In this document: positions 54,907 through 63,844 of the stretch, piece by piece
Position numbering within the stretch: the first letter of the stretch is position 1
How the letters are laid out: each line of letters begins with the position of its first letter
Source: Pontibacter aydingkolensis
Lineage (GTDB): Bacteria > Bacteroidota > Bacteroidia > Cytophagales > Hymenobacteraceae
DNA length: 64,000 nt
Assembly: GCF_019443125.1 (NCBI RefSeq)
Contig: NZ_JAHYXK010000005.1
Coordinates: 124,001-188,000 of the forward strand
Direction of reading: 5' to 3'
Notes under the pieces: model-generated
What the model saw: only the letters and a program-made list of their open reading frames with translations
The model's database searches: none
What the model was told of the DNA's origin: nothing
Translations under genes and position numbers: made by a program

Positions 54907-57087
54907 TTAAATGGAATCTGTGGCTAAACTCATCTTATATCCATGGTTATCGCAAACCATGTTTAAACTAAGCCATTTTACCACTACAACTCTTTGGCTG
55001 AATTGCATTTGCCCTGCTTTAACAAAAAGTACATACAATCCAGCGGGCAAATCAGCAAGATCTACCTCAGTCTCTCTTTCTATTATACTTTCCCTCTTAC
55101 TGTAAACGGCCTTACCTGCCAGGTTATACACTGCTATTGTGGCCTGCCATAAAGGTTGTTGCGTGTATAAGATAAACTTTCCGGTTGTCGGGTTCGGCGA
55201 AACCATTATACCTGCCTTTGCCGCATCAAGTGTTACAGCGTTAGGAAGAGGCGTTACGTTTAAAGGATCAGAAAAATCAGAAAAACAGCCTCCTTCCTTT
55301 TGCACACGCACTGTGTATGTACCGGCAGCATCAATTATTATACTTTGTGTTGTGGCGTTGGGCAACACCACGCCATCTTTTTGCCATACATAAGCTACGC
55401 CGGCTATACTTGCCGTTAAAGTTGTAGCCCCCTTGCTTATACTTGGTTTAGGGGGCAACGGCAATACAGTTATTTTTACAGGGTCACTTACCAGCAAAGG
55501 ACACGACTCTGACACGATATTTCTCCTAAGCCAGGTTGTTTGCGCCAGCAATCCAGGTGAATAATATTTCATGCTACTGATGCCGGGAGCGGTGCTGTAA
55601 TTTATGCCATCTATACTTGCCTCCCATAAATAAGCGAAGTTCATACTCCCTCCTTTCGGGGCCAACCCGCCTAATTCAGCGGCTGCTTCTCCTGCACAAA
55701 TTGTCTGTGGCTCGCCAATGGTATTGTCGTAAAAGGGTTCTGCCAGGCCTACCTCAACAGTGGTTCGCGGCCCCACACAGCCAGCCTCGTTTATTGCCTC
55801 TACATAATACACCGTATCCTGCACTACAGGAACTGTTTGTATAGAAGTACCCTCTCCGTAAACTGAGTTTTGATGACCAATAAAATACCAACGGTATGTA
55901 AGCTTTGGGTCAGGATTCCTCACCTTTAGTGTAATCACCCCATCTTTACAGGCAGTCGCCCTATCGGCAACGGGTGCGGCAGGCACAGGAAGTATACTTA
56001 AGAGAATGGTGTTACTGTAACTATGCTCACAGCTGCCTGAAAGCACTTTTCTTCTTAGCCACGTTGACTGCGAGATCGTACCCGGACTATAAGTCCTTAC
56101 ATAATTCTGGCCCGGGGCTAGCATATAGTTTATTCCATCATAACTTATTTCCCAGATGTAGGAGTACACGCCATTTCCACCTGTTGGTATAGAGCCATTT
56201 ATACTTGCAGGAATCTCGCCAGCACAAAGCGCCTGTTTTCCATCTATAATGTTGTTTCGTATAGCTGCCGATACGTTTACAGTTACTTCGTTTCTGCCGC
56301 TAACGCCGCACTCGTTTTCTGCCTGCACGTAATATTGGGTGGTGGAGGTTAAAACACCTGTATTAAAACTTGCACCAGCAGCAATCGGCGTTGCCGCAGT
56401 AGCGCTATTGAACCATATATATGTTGTACCCGACTTTGGATTTTGGACCGTTAGCAGTACACTTTTCCCTTCGCAGGTAAATTGGTTAGATACTTCGGGC
56501 AGCGGCGGAACCCTGGAGATGGTAATATACATGCTGGCGGCAAGACTTTCCCCGCATGCGCTAACAGCCCTCACAGCTATACTTCCTGTGTTGTTTCCGG
56601 ATATCACATGCACAGTGGCAGTACCCTGACCAGATACCACTGTCCAGTCTGTTGGGAACATCCACGTATAACTTGTAGCACCCTCTACCGGATTTACACT
56701 ATACGTTGCCGGCGTTACCGCACATAGGTTAGCAGGGCCGGAGCTAAAAACAGGTGTGCTTAATGCCACTGCAGTAGTCAGTTCTATACTATTGGACTCA
56801 ACTGTACCGCAGCTACTGCCAGAGGCTTTAAGTATATAAATACCGGGGGTGCTTGCCTGGTAATTTTGAGTGGTGGCCACAGGTGTTGCTTGCCCTTGCA
56901 GATACCATTCCCATGAATCCGGGTTAAAGCTTGCACTGCCTGTTAGCTGTATCTGCTGGCCCTGGCACAGCAAGGTGGCGGGAGCCGAGATGGTAACCGA
57001 ACATGCCTGAGCCAACGCGGGGGTGAGGCAGGCTAGCATCAATAAAATAATAATGGTAAAGGCGGATCGGAGTAAAGTTTGTATCAT
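54907..57087 (-). CDS. Secreted Ig/PKD-like protein with T9SS type A domain and extended C-terminus
   Basis: A 726-aa exported protein (signal peptide ending TPALAQA). It contains Ig-like domains, one PKD-like unit of the same kind as the 1640-aa protein (TSYTWMFPTDWTVVSGQGTA), and two units of the CAGExPxxxxGxxPTGG...TWLRRxVxSxxC kind found in the 1232-aa protein. No enzymatic domain seen. The type A sorting domain (VSPNPTTGKFILYTQ) should end at QRVVVVK, as in the neighbouring nuclease (VQRLVVVK), but the frame continues for 23 residues (WLSLNMVCDN...) to a TAA at 54907. The codon after VVVVK is TGG, one base from TAG. Secretion might be impaired. Confidence 0.87.
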   Translation of the reverse strand: MIQTLLRSAFTIIILLMLACLTPALAQACSVTISAPATLLCQGQQIQLTGSASFNPDSWEWYLQGQATPVATTQNYQASTPGIYILKASGSSCGTVESNSIELTTAVALSTPVFSSGPANLCAVTPATYSVNPVEGATSYTWMFPTDWTVVSGQGTATVHVISGNNTGSIAVRAVSACGESLAASMYITISRVPPLPEVSNQFTCEGKSVLLTVQNPKSGTTYIWFNSATAATPIAAGASFNTGVLTSTTQYYVQAENECGVSGRNEVTVNVSAAIRNNIIDGKQALCAGEIPASINGSIPTGGNGVYSYIWEISYDGINYMLAPGQNYVRTYSPGTISQSTWLRRKVLSGSCEHSYSNTILLSILPVPAAPVADRATACKDGVITLKVRNPDPKLTYRWYFIGHQNSVYGEGTSIQTVPVVQDTVYYVEAINEAGCVGPRTTVEVGLAEPFYDNTIGEPQTICAGEAAAELGGLAPKGGSMNFAYLWEASIDGINYSTAPGISSMKYYSPGLLAQTTWLRRNIVSESCPLLVSDPVKITVLPLPPKPSISKGATTLTASIAGVAYVWQKDGVVLPNATTQSIIIDAAGTYTVRVQKEGGCFSDFSDPLNVTPLPNAVTLDAAKAGIMVSPNPTTGKFILYTQQPLWQATIAVYNLAGKAVYSKRESIIERETEVDLADLPAGLYVLFVKAGQMQFSQRVVVVKWLSLNMVCDNHGYKMSLATDSI

Positions 57088-57117
57088 CGGCAGCTATGTT
57101 TGATCAAAGGGCTTGAG

Positions 57118-57148
57118 CAAATATAGGTGCAACACGCTGCTCTTCAAA
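57118..57148 (-). promoter_or_regulatory. Consensus Bacteroidota promoter of the 726-aa gene
   Basis: On the minus strand: TTTG (57148-57145), 19 bp, TATATTTG (57125-57118). Both elements and the spacing are exact. Start of transcription near 57111 gives a leader of about 24 nt before the ATG at 57087. Confidence 0.75.
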
Positions 57149-57247
57149 ATCATGATACAGTTAATGTTACAAGCACTATAGGAAACCACACCATGGTTGA
57201 TATGAAGGTTAATGTAGGCAATATTTCTCCTCAAAATCCTAAGACAG

Positions 57248-57274
57248 AAAAACCCGGTTCATTTCTGAACCGGG
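57248..57274 (-). terminator. Terminator of the STAS-like gene at 57.3 kb
   Basis: On the minus strand a 9-bp stem CCCGGTTCA / TGAACCGGG with a 4-nt loop is followed by TTTTT, about 50 bp past the stop codon. Confidence 0.85.
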
Positions 57275-57322
57275 CTTATACTTTAAATCCTAGATTTTTA
57301 AATCTGATACTGCTGAGCGTAT

Positions 57323-57742
57323 TTACTTGCTGGTTTGCAATACACGATGCTTTAACCACTCTTCTGCCTGCGGCCTGTTGTCAAACACCTCTGCCCCGAA
57401 AGACTTTAACTCTCTATGAAATTTAGATGCAGAAGCCTCTCCAAAGCTTTCAGGAGTCGTGATCATAGCAAAATGCTTTAGTCCTGCCATTGCGGCTCTT
57501 GGAGCCCACTCATAAAGTACCCAATCCATGGAATGGTCCCAGTTGCCAAGTATTAAACGGGTATCATTTAAAACACAGTTCAGGCCTGCATCTTTCATAG
57601 CATTAATATATGCTTCGGCACCATTCTTAATGTTATCGGCAGTTAAATACCCCATCCAGTTTACATGAACCCATTCATTCTTGGTATCTACGTCGATAGT
57701 CAGAAACACTCTTCCAAAGGCGTTCTTTAGTTCTTGTCTCAT
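57323..57742 (-). CDS. SpoIIAA/STAS-like small protein
   Basis: A 139-aa cytosolic protein resembling the SpoIIAA-like/STAS-fold proteins of Cytophagales. The central segment AMKDAGLNCVLNDTRLILGNWDHS has the strand-loop ending in Asp-x-Arg common in these, followed by a helix and VLYEWAPRAAMAGLKHFAMI. It lacks the phosphorylatable Ser motif of true anti-sigma antagonists, so a role in partner switching is only a possibility. A related 138-aa protein is encoded at 61509. Monocistronic, with its own terminator. Confidence 0.7.
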   Translation of the reverse strand: MRQELKNAFGRVFLTIDVDTKNEWVHVNWMGYLTADNIKNGAEAYINAMKDAGLNCVLNDTRLILGNWDHSMDWVLYEWAPRAAMAGLKHFAMITTPESFGEASASKFHRELKSFGAEVFDNRPQAEEWLKHRVLQTSK

Positions 57743-58053
57743 AAGCTAAAAGTTGAATTACATGCTGTAAAAGCATAAAAAGACAACAGCACGTACATGT
57801 ATTTGGTTCTTCTTCGGCTATGTAATATTACACATCTTTATACATACTACATACATCACACTACTTAAAGTTATTCTTTTTGAAGTATGGGTGCTAGTGT
57901 ACGTGCAAAATAATCGAACTGGTACGAAAATAGTTCTTGAGGTAAATCTTGCTATTATCCGTTTAGGTTGGAGCCTCTAAATAAAGTATTATCCCAAGCA
58001 CTGCCAATGACTCTAAAAATTATACTTGGAATATGAGCGGTTAAAAACAAAAA
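57743..58053. other. Intergenic region between STAS-like and tRNA genes
   Basis: About 310 AT-rich bases. It should contain the promoter of the STAS-like gene, but no TAnnTTTG match was found on the minus strand. No gene supported. Confidence 0.4.
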
Positions 58054-58079
58054 AGCCTGACTCATTTCTGAATCAGGCT
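58049..58079 (-). terminator. Terminator of the tRNA-fMet gene
   Basis: An 11-bp stem with one mismatch (AGCCTGACTCA / TGAATCAGGCT), followed on the minus strand by a T-rich run, lies about 10 bp beyond the tRNA 3' end. Its TTTC loop matches the terminator at 57248-57274. Confidence 0.8.
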
Positions 58080-58089
58080 CTCTTTCAGG

Positions 58090-58162
<73 letters not shown>

Positions 58163-58176
58163 CTGTTATTGTGTTA

Positions 58177-58208
58177 CAAAAGTAGTATAAACATACTTAC
58201 TATGCAAG
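58177..58208 (-). promoter_or_regulatory. Promoter of the tRNA-fMet gene
   Basis: On the minus strand, TACTTTTG (58184-58177) matches TAnnTTTG. CTTG (58208-58205), 20 bp upstream, is one base from TTTG. Transcription would start about 8 nt before the tRNA 5' end. Confidence 0.6.
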
Positions 58209-58245
58209 CTATACATACCAAAAAAAGCAAAAAAAGTTGTCTTAC

Positions 58246-60003
58246 TTAGAACTTGCTGGTAATTCCGAAGTGTATCTTCGAGTACCTCAGCGACACAGGC
58301 TGCTGATCGGATTTGCCCAGCGAGTACACTAACTGAAAAATACCTGCGCCTGTACTGAAACTGATACCGCCACCTACACCAAAAGGATAATCGGATATTT
58401 TGCTATTTTCGAGGTCGCTGCGATAATAGGCCTGGTCGTAGAACAAGAGCACATACGAATCTGCAGCGGTAAACAGCCTGTACTCTAACGTGCCAACAGC
58501 ATAAGAGGAGGCGTAGAAAAAATATTCATCGAAGCCACGCAGGGTATTAAGCCCCCCAATGCGATACATGTCGTTCAGGAAAATCTGGTCGTTTAGCAGC
58601 GCCTCGCCGCGCAGCCGTGTTAGCAACGCACTGTTTGTGCCTAGCCGCATAAAGTTTTCCACCCGTAGACCAAGGCTAAGCTGAGTTGTTTTCAGTTTAA
58701 GGGTATCATAAAAACTTTGTTCAAGATCGGTATTGCGCAACAGCCTTTTGGTGCCGGCAGCCAGTTGCAGCTCTACAAGCCGGCCTCTTTTCGGGAAGTA
58801 AAAATCATCAAGGTTATTCCAGAGGTAGTTCAGGCCATACGTATTAGTACGGGCATCAGCCAGATCGAAGGCTTGTAGGCTCTGGGTGCTGGCCGAGGAA
58901 AGTATTCGCGAGTTGCGCCACTCGGAAAACACACTAAACTTGCCATACTTTAACGTATAATAGGCTAGCTGCAAGCGCGGCTGTATGGTAATAAAAGATG
59001 AATCCTGTTTTAGCAAATTGAATTTTGTGCCAACCTCGAAAGGTGTGCCCAGCAGGTTAGGGTGCAGGTACTCTCCGTTAAGTATAACCGAACCTTTGTT
59101 TACCCGTCGCCACTGCAGCCCCAGTTGCTTGCCTGTGCCACGTATGTTCCGGATATTCAGGTTGGCCTCACCGGTTATCAGCAGCTTGTCCTGCCGCGTA
59201 GGGTCGGGCAGAAAGCCCACTATGCCATCTATTTGGTTTGCCTGCCGGTCTTCCAGAAAGTATAAAACTTTGGCCTTATCACGCACAAACTGCACTTGTG
59301 GCGGACGGGTTTGCCGGATGTAAGGTAGTTGCGTGAGCATGCGTTGCGATGCGTTTACCTGGTCCTGGTTGTAGATCTGGCCGGGCAGTAGTTGCAGGTA
59401 GCGCATCAGGAACTTTGGCTGCGTTTTGGTTTCGCCTATGATACCCAGCGTATCGTAGGTTACCACAAAGGCTTTTTCTACCATCAGGGCTGCATTTATC
59501 TTTCCATTATCAATTTTCATGGAATCAAGCCAGACAGAGGCGAAGGGGTAGCCGTTGCGTTCGGCATAATCCAGGATGCGCTGCTGCAACTTTACGTATT
59601 CTGCCGGTTTAAAAGGCGTATCGCGGTAAAACTTTTCCCGGAAGCCGGACTCTATCAGAATACCCTCGCTAAGATTGCCATTTCGCAACTGTGCCCACTC
59701 AAATCGCTGGCCCAAATGCAGTTTCACGTGGAGCGTATCGCGGCGCAGGTATAAACTATCGGCAGAGGCCAGCAAATAGGCATCCTGCTGTAACTGGTAC
59801 ACCAGTGCCTTCGCCTCTTTACTAGCCTCCACAGAATCTGCATGGGCACTCCGGAAAGTATAACTGCGTAGGAGGAGGGCATCTTTAGGCAAAGCATGAA
59901 CACGAAGTATAACCTTTGGCCGGAGTGTAGCAGATTGCGTTTGGGCTTGCACCTGGGGCAAGCACAAAAGCAAATACAATACTACGGCGGCTATTTTATA
60001 CAT
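58246..60003 (-). CDS. BamA/TamA (Omp85) family outer-membrane protein
   Basis: A 585-aa protein from the ATG at 60003, giving a signal peptide (MYKIAAVVLYLLLCLPQVQA). The open frame extends 59 codons further, but that part runs through a repeat-like sequence. The N-terminal region (residues 25-240) holds POTRA-like modules (FREKFYRDTPFKPAEYVKLQ, GQIYNQDQVNASQRMLTQLP). The rest is a 16-strand-type barrel with GTGKQLGLQWRR, YFPKRGRLVELQLA, the Omp85 lid motif LNTLRGFDEYFFYASSYAVG, and a C-terminal aromatic strand SKIHFGITSKF. It is shorter than BamA (fewer POTRA domains), so more likely an Omp85-like paralogue for secretion or membrane-protein insertion. Confidence 0.88.
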   Translation of the reverse strand: MYKIAAVVLYLLLCLPQVQAQTQSATLRPKVILRVHALPKDALLLRSYTFRSAHADSVEASKEAKALVYQLQQDAYLLASADSLYLRRDTLHVKLHLGQRFEWAQLRNGNLSEGILIESGFREKFYRDTPFKPAEYVKLQQRILDYAERNGYPFASVWLDSMKIDNGKINAALMVEKAFVVTYDTLGIIGETKTQPKFLMRYLQLLPGQIYNQDQVNASQRMLTQLPYIRQTRPPQVQFVRDKAKVLYFLEDRQANQIDGIVGFLPDPTRQDKLLITGEANLNIRNIRGTGKQLGLQWRRVNKGSVILNGEYLHPNLLGTPFEVGTKFNLLKQDSSFITIQPRLQLAYYTLKYGKFSVFSEWRNSRILSSASTQSLQAFDLADARTNTYGLNYLWNNLDDFYFPKRGRLVELQLAAGTKRLLRNTDLEQSFYDTLKLKTTQLSLGLRVENFMRLGTNSALLTRLRGEALLNDQIFLNDMYRIGGLNTLRGFDEYFFYASSYAVGTLEYRLFTAADSYVLLFYDQAYYRSDLENSKISDYPFGVGGGISFSTGAGIFQLVYSLGKSDQQPVSLRYSKIHFGITSKF

Positions 60004-60069
60004 TTGTGTTAATGATTGTTGAATTGTTTGATGGCTAAATTGTTTAGCTATAGATGATCTCCAATTTTT

Positions 60070-60172
60070 CATCCCCCTACCCCCTTTAAAGGGGCACTTT
60101 TCCAAAGTACGTAAACTATATTTAGAATTACGTTTTGTGAGTGTTCCTCTTTGAAAGGGGCTTGGGGATGGT
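60070..60172. repeat. Imperfect inverted repeat upstream of the Omp85 gene
   Basis: CATCCCCCTACCCCCTTTAA at the left and TTGAAAGGGGCTTGGGGATG at the right form imperfect arms around about 60 bp. It belongs to the CCC/GGG-rich dispersed elements of the window. It lies between the divergent Omp85 and hemW genes. Confidence 0.65.
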
Positions 60173-60274
60173 TTACACAACCAGAAAAATAATTTTTATG
60201 CAAAGGTAAGGAGTTCTATGCTACTGCATTAAAGTCCATCAACAATTAACAATCAGCAATTTAACAAATAAACA

Positions 60275-61402
60275 TTGTCCGGCATTTACCTCCATATCCC
60301 TTTTTGCAAGCAGGCCTGCCATTACTGCGATTTCCACTTCAGTACCTCTATGGGGCACAAAGAGGTTACCATACAGGCCATTGCCCGTGAGCTGGAGATG
60401 CGCCACGACTACCTGCAGGGGCAAACTGTTCGAACCATATACTTTGGCGGCGGCACTCCCTCACTGCTTACACAGCAGGAACTGGAGTTATTGCTACAAA
60501 CCATAAAAAGGCTGTTTATAGTTTCGGAGGATGCTGAAATTACCCTGGAGGCTAACCCCGACGACCTGAAGCCGGAGAAACTACAGGAACTGAAGGCAGC
60601 AGGCATCAACCGCTTAAGCATAGGATTACAGTCGTTTCATGAGCCGCACCTGCGCATGATGAACCGCGCCCACAATGCCACAGAAAGCCTGCAATGTGTG
60701 CAGGATGCCCAGGCAGCCGGCTTCGAGAATATCACTGTAGACCTGATCTATGGCATCCCGGCACCGGACCATGCTATCTGGCTACAAGACCTAAAAACAC
60801 TTTTCTCGCTTAATGTGCAGCATGTATCATGTTATGCTTTAACTATAGAACCCGATACGGCTTTAGGCCGCTGGAGCAAGAAAGGCAAGTTTATACCTTC
60901 GGAGGATGACTTTACGGCACAGCAGTTCGAAATTTTACTGGAACAGATGGCACAGCATGATTTTGTGCAGTACGAGATCTCCAACTTCTGCCAGCCAGGC
61001 TATGAATCTAAACACAACAGCAATTACTGGCGCGGAGTGCATTACCTGGGGGTGGGGCCTAGTGCGCACTCTTTTAACGGTGTATCCAGGCAGTACAATG
61101 TGGCTAATAACCGGAAGTATACCGAAGCCATCAGCCATAATAGTATTCCTGCAGAGATAGAAGAACTTACCTTGGCCGACCAGGCAAACGACTACCTGCT
61201 AACCACGCTGCGCACGATCTGGGGCTGTGATCTTGTGCAAATGCGCGACAAGTATAACTATGATGTAGAAGTAGCACATAAAATATACCTGCAGGAACTA
61301 CAGCACAAAGAACTGGCAAGTATAAAAGATAACGTTCTATACTTAACAGATAAAGGCAAACTGCTCGCCGACCAGATCACGCTGGATTTAATGGTTGGAT
61401 AA
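60275..61402 (+). CDS. hemW: HemW-type radical SAM haem chaperone
   Basis: A 375-aa radical SAM protein with a TTG start (SGIYLHIPFCKQACHYCDFH follows, the exact family beginning). The cluster motif C11-x3-C15-x2-C18 is complete, and the HemW-type Phe follows (CDFHF). The SAM-binding GGGTPS near residue 57 and the C-terminal HemN-like domain (GVGPSAHSFNG, NDYLLTTLRTIWG) are present. Formerly annotated as anaerobic coproporphyrinogen oxidase, this group lacks the oxidase-specific Cys and delivers haem to respiratory enzymes. Monocistronic. Confidence 0.94.
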   Translation: MSGIYLHIPFCKQACHYCDFHFSTSMGHKEVTIQAIARELEMRHDYLQGQTVRTIYFGGGTPSLLTQQELELLLQTIKRLFIVSEDAEITLEANPDDLKPEKLQELKAAGINRLSIGLQSFHEPHLRMMNRAHNATESLQCVQDAQAAGFENITVDLIYGIPAPDHAIWLQDLKTLFSLNVQHVSCYALTIEPDTALGRWSKKGKFIPSEDDFTAQQFEILLEQMAQHDFVQYEISNFCQPGYESKHNSNYWRGVHYLGVGPSAHSFNGVSRQYNVANNRKYTEAISHNSIPAEIEELTLADQANDYLLTTLRTIWGCDLVQMRDKYNYDVEVAHKIYLQELQHKELASIKDNVLYLTDKGKLLADQITLDLMVG

Positions 61403-61508
61403 AAATACACATACCACTTAAACTTATATATGGCTATACTCCGTACAGCATATATAGTCTGCTAAAGTGCTGCGTTCATATTTATTAATGCATAAACCTA
61501 CTGCCTGT

Positions 61509-61925
61509 ATGCCCAAGCCGCATTTAACCATAGTCTATACTTCCGACGACTTCAGGATTGAAGCAGACGACAGCCTTGCTTATGTTAGAACAGAGTGGCT
61601 GCGACCACTTACCGACAAAGAATTTAAATCAGAGGCGATGAAAGCATATAGCGTGATATCCGAAAGAAGTGCAGAGAAAGTGCTTGTAAACGCTGAGCAG
61701 GTATCTATACTTGGTCCTGAAACCAAAGACTGGCTATCTAATACCTACTACACTTTATTCTCTGATACTGCAGTTAAAAAAATGGCACGGGTGATGCCCG
61801 ATAACCTTTTCAAGAAATTGGCCCTGGCATCTGTTGTAGCCAGGGCAGAAGCATCTACCGAAATCTCTTATGCTATTCAAGACTTTGCTTCTGAAGAGGC
61901 TGCCGTTAGATGGCTCCTGGAGTAA
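61509..61925 (+). CDS. SpoIIAA/STAS-like small protein, second copy
   Basis: A 138-aa protein from the ATG at 61509. An ATG at 61488 and a GTG at 61467 are also in frame, but the 61509 start gives the same length as the related 139-aa protein at 57323. The pattern is similar: an N-terminal strand pair, a helix, VLVNAEQVSILGPETKDW in the place of the VLNDTRLILGNWDHS segment, then a helix and C-terminal DFASEEAAVRWLLE. This is common in Hymenobacteraceae, with unknown role. It lacks a visible phosphoacceptor motif. It stands alone between hemW and the cyclase gene. Confidence 0.7.
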   Translation: MPKPHLTIVYTSDDFRIEADDSLAYVRTEWLRPLTDKEFKSEAMKAYSVISERSAEKVLVNAEQVSILGPETKDWLSNTYYTLFSDTAVKKMARVMPDNLFKKLALASVVARAEASTEISYAIQDFASEEAAVRWLLE

Positions 61926-61957
61926 CAGTTATCAGCATAATTTAAGGCTCCAAAGTA

Positions 61958-61965
61958 TAGGTTTG
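61958..61965 (+). promoter_or_regulatory. -7 element before the cyclase/ctlX pair
   Basis: TAGGTTTG matches TAnnTTTG and lies 39 bp before the ATG at 62005. No TTTG at the expected -33 position, so only moderately supported. Confidence 0.4.
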
Positions 61966-62004
61966 CGTAATTTGGCTTATACTTACTAAAAATCCTGCTA
62001 TACT

Positions 62005-62775
62005 ATGGAAGCCACTGTTACCTTTCAAGACCAAACTTTTACGTTTAATCCGCTGCAACCGCTGGATATTTCGATGCCACTGCATAACCATGAAGTACAG
62101 CCGGAATGCTTTTGGGCAGAGCCTGTTCAGTTTGACGTAATTCGGGTTGGCGACTTTGTAGGGAGCGTGGCAGAGGGAGGCAGCACCAATTACAAACGCA
62201 TACATGTTACGCCGCATGGTAACGGCACCCACACTGAGTGCTACGGCCACATCTCCGCCGACGAGAACGCCACCATTCACAACTGCCTGAAACGTTTCCT
62301 GTATGTAGCCCAGCTAGTAACCGTTCAACCCCAAAAGCAAGAGAACGGCGATGAGGTGGTGATGCTCGAAGACTTGAAAGCACAGCTGCGAAGTATAAAA
62401 TGCGAGGCTGTTATACTTCGCACTTTGCCTAACTCCGATGATAAACTTACCCGCCACTACTCCGGCACTAACCCACCCTACCTGGAGCATACCATCGGGC
62501 AGTACCTGGCTGAGAAAGGCATACAGCACCTGCTACTGGACCTGCCGTCTGTAGATCGTGAACTGGATGAGGGTAAGCTACTATGTCACCACGCTTTCTG
62601 GCAATACCCGAAAAATACCCGTTGCGGCGCTACCATAACCGAGCTTATTTATGCACCAGATCATATTCCAGATGGTTTATACATGCTAAATCTGCAGATA
62701 ACCAGTCTGCAATTAGATGCCAGCCCAAGCAAGCCCATACTTTATACTTTAGCACCAGTTTTTCCGGAGTTATAG
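62005..62775 (+). CDS. Cyclase-family (kynurenine formamidase-like) hydrolase
   Basis: A 256-aa cytosolic protein of the cyclase/KynB family. The metal-binding signature is HGNGTHTECYGH at residues 71-82, close to the family HxGTHxD motif with Glu in place of Asp. Later conserved residues include LLLDLPSVDRELDEGKLLCHHAFW. Members hydrolyse N-formylkynurenine, isatin or similar amides, and the exact substrate here is unknown. The gene lies 7 bp before the ctlX gene, so a role in amino-acid (arginine/citrulline or tryptophan) breakdown is possible. Confidence 0.85.
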   Translation: MEATVTFQDQTFTFNPLQPLDISMPLHNHEVQPECFWAEPVQFDVIRVGDFVGSVAEGGSTNYKRIHVTPHGNGTHTECYGHISADENATIHNCLKRFLYVAQLVTVQPQKQENGDEVVMLEDLKAQLRSIKCEAVILRTLPNSDDKLTRHYSGTNPPYLEHTIGQYLAEKGIQHLLLDLPSVDRELDEGKLLCHHAFWQYPKNTRCGATITELIYAPDHIPDGLYMLNLQITSLQLDASPSKPILYTLAPVFPEL

Positions 62776-62782
62776 AATTACC

Positions 62783-63715
62783 ATGAAACAAACCACCGAT
62801 ACCATTTTGATGATCGAGCCGAGCAACTTCTGCTATAACCCGGATGCTGCTGAGACAAACAAATTTCAGAGAGCAGCTGAAGGGATGACGCCTGCCGAGG
62901 TACAGGCCAGGGCGCTACAGGAGTTCAAATTAATGGTGCGGCAACTGGAGCAAGCCGGAATTGATGTAAATGTGATACAGGACGTGGAAAACTCCTGCAC
63001 ACCGGACTCTATCTTCCCGAACAACTGGTTCTCAACACACCAAAGCGGCCAGTTGGTTACTTACCCTATGGCACCTGCTAATCGCCGCGCAGAGCGCAGA
63101 CAAGATATTATTGATTTGCTGATGCAGAAGTATGGCTACAAAGAGCTCGTGCAGCTGGAGTATTTTGAAGACCTGCCAGAGCCTAAGTTCCTGGAAGGCA
63201 CCGGAAGTATGATACTGGACAGAGTGAATAAGATTGCTTATGCCGCCCTTTCGCCCAGAACGGAACCGGAGCCGCTTCAGGAGTTCTGCGAGAGGCTAAA
63301 GTATAAATTACATACTTTTAAGTCATACGGACCAACAGGCGAGTTAATTTACCATACCAATGTAATGCTTTGCGTAGGCGATACCTTTGCTGTGGCAGGG
63401 ATGGGTGTGGTAGACGAACAGGACAGAGAGCAACTACGCCTGCAACTGGAAAGCACCGGAAAAGAGATCATCGAACTTACCCCCAGCCAAACACACCACC
63501 ATTTTGCCGGCAACATGCTGCAGCTCCGCAACCGGCAAGGAGAAAGTATACTTGTTATGTCGGAGGCTGCTTATACTTCGCTTACTGAAGAGCAATTAGC
63601 AAAGCTGAGGAAACATAATGACCACCTGCTATACTTCCCGGTACACCTGATAGAGCAATGTGGTGGTGGCAGCGTACGCTGCATGATCGCCGAGATCTTT
63701 AAGCCGGAAATTTAA
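62783..63715 (+). CDS. ctlX: CtlX-type guanidino/ureido hydrolase (arginine deiminase superfamily)
   Basis: A 310-aa pentein-fold enzyme. The N-terminal MIEPSNFCYNPDAAETN, the substrate-binding block CTPDSIFPNNWFSTH and the C-terminal GGGSVRCM with probable nucleophile C300 define the citrulline-utilisation hydrolase CtlX group, related to DDAH and arginine deiminase. A His for general acid-base catalysis is likely in PSQTHHHFAGNMLQLR. It converts a guanidino or ureido amino acid to its hydrolysis product in the cytoplasm. It is co-transcribed with the cyclase-family gene, 7 bp upstream. The substrate assignment rests on family knowledge. Confidence 0.9.
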   Translation: MKQTTDTILMIEPSNFCYNPDAAETNKFQRAAEGMTPAEVQARALQEFKLMVRQLEQAGIDVNVIQDVENSCTPDSIFPNNWFSTHQSGQLVTYPMAPANRRAERRQDIIDLLMQKYGYKELVQLEYFEDLPEPKFLEGTGSMILDRVNKIAYAALSPRTEPEPLQEFCERLKYKLHTFKSYGPTGELIYHTNVMLCVGDTFAVAGMGVVDEQDREQLRLQLESTGKEIIELTPSQTHHHFAGNMLQLRNRQGESILVMSEAAYTSLTEEQLAKLRKHNDHLLYFPVHLIEQCGGGSVRCMIAEIFKPEI

Positions 63716-63750
63716 AGACCTCGCAGCGTCCGGAGGGCCTGCGAGTGTCT
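63714..63750. repeat. Dispersed post-gene repeat, copy 2
   Basis: AAAGACCTCGCAGCGTCCGG and following bases to 63750 match the element at 26247-26283 and begin within the ctlX stop codon. A third, diverged and inverted relative (GACGCTCGCGGGTC) lies at 63803-63818. Confidence 0.7.
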
Positions 63751-63844
63751 GGAATTGAAAGGCCTTTGCTCGTGCAGAGTTACTGCTTCGCAGATGACAG
63801 GTCAGACGCTCGCGGGTCATAAAGACGCCGCAAGGTCTGGTATA

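Noticed and set aside
60004..60180. 59-codon N-terminal extension of the Omp85 protein
   Set aside because: It runs through repeat-like intergenic sequence and would bury the signal peptide that starts at the ATG at 60003.
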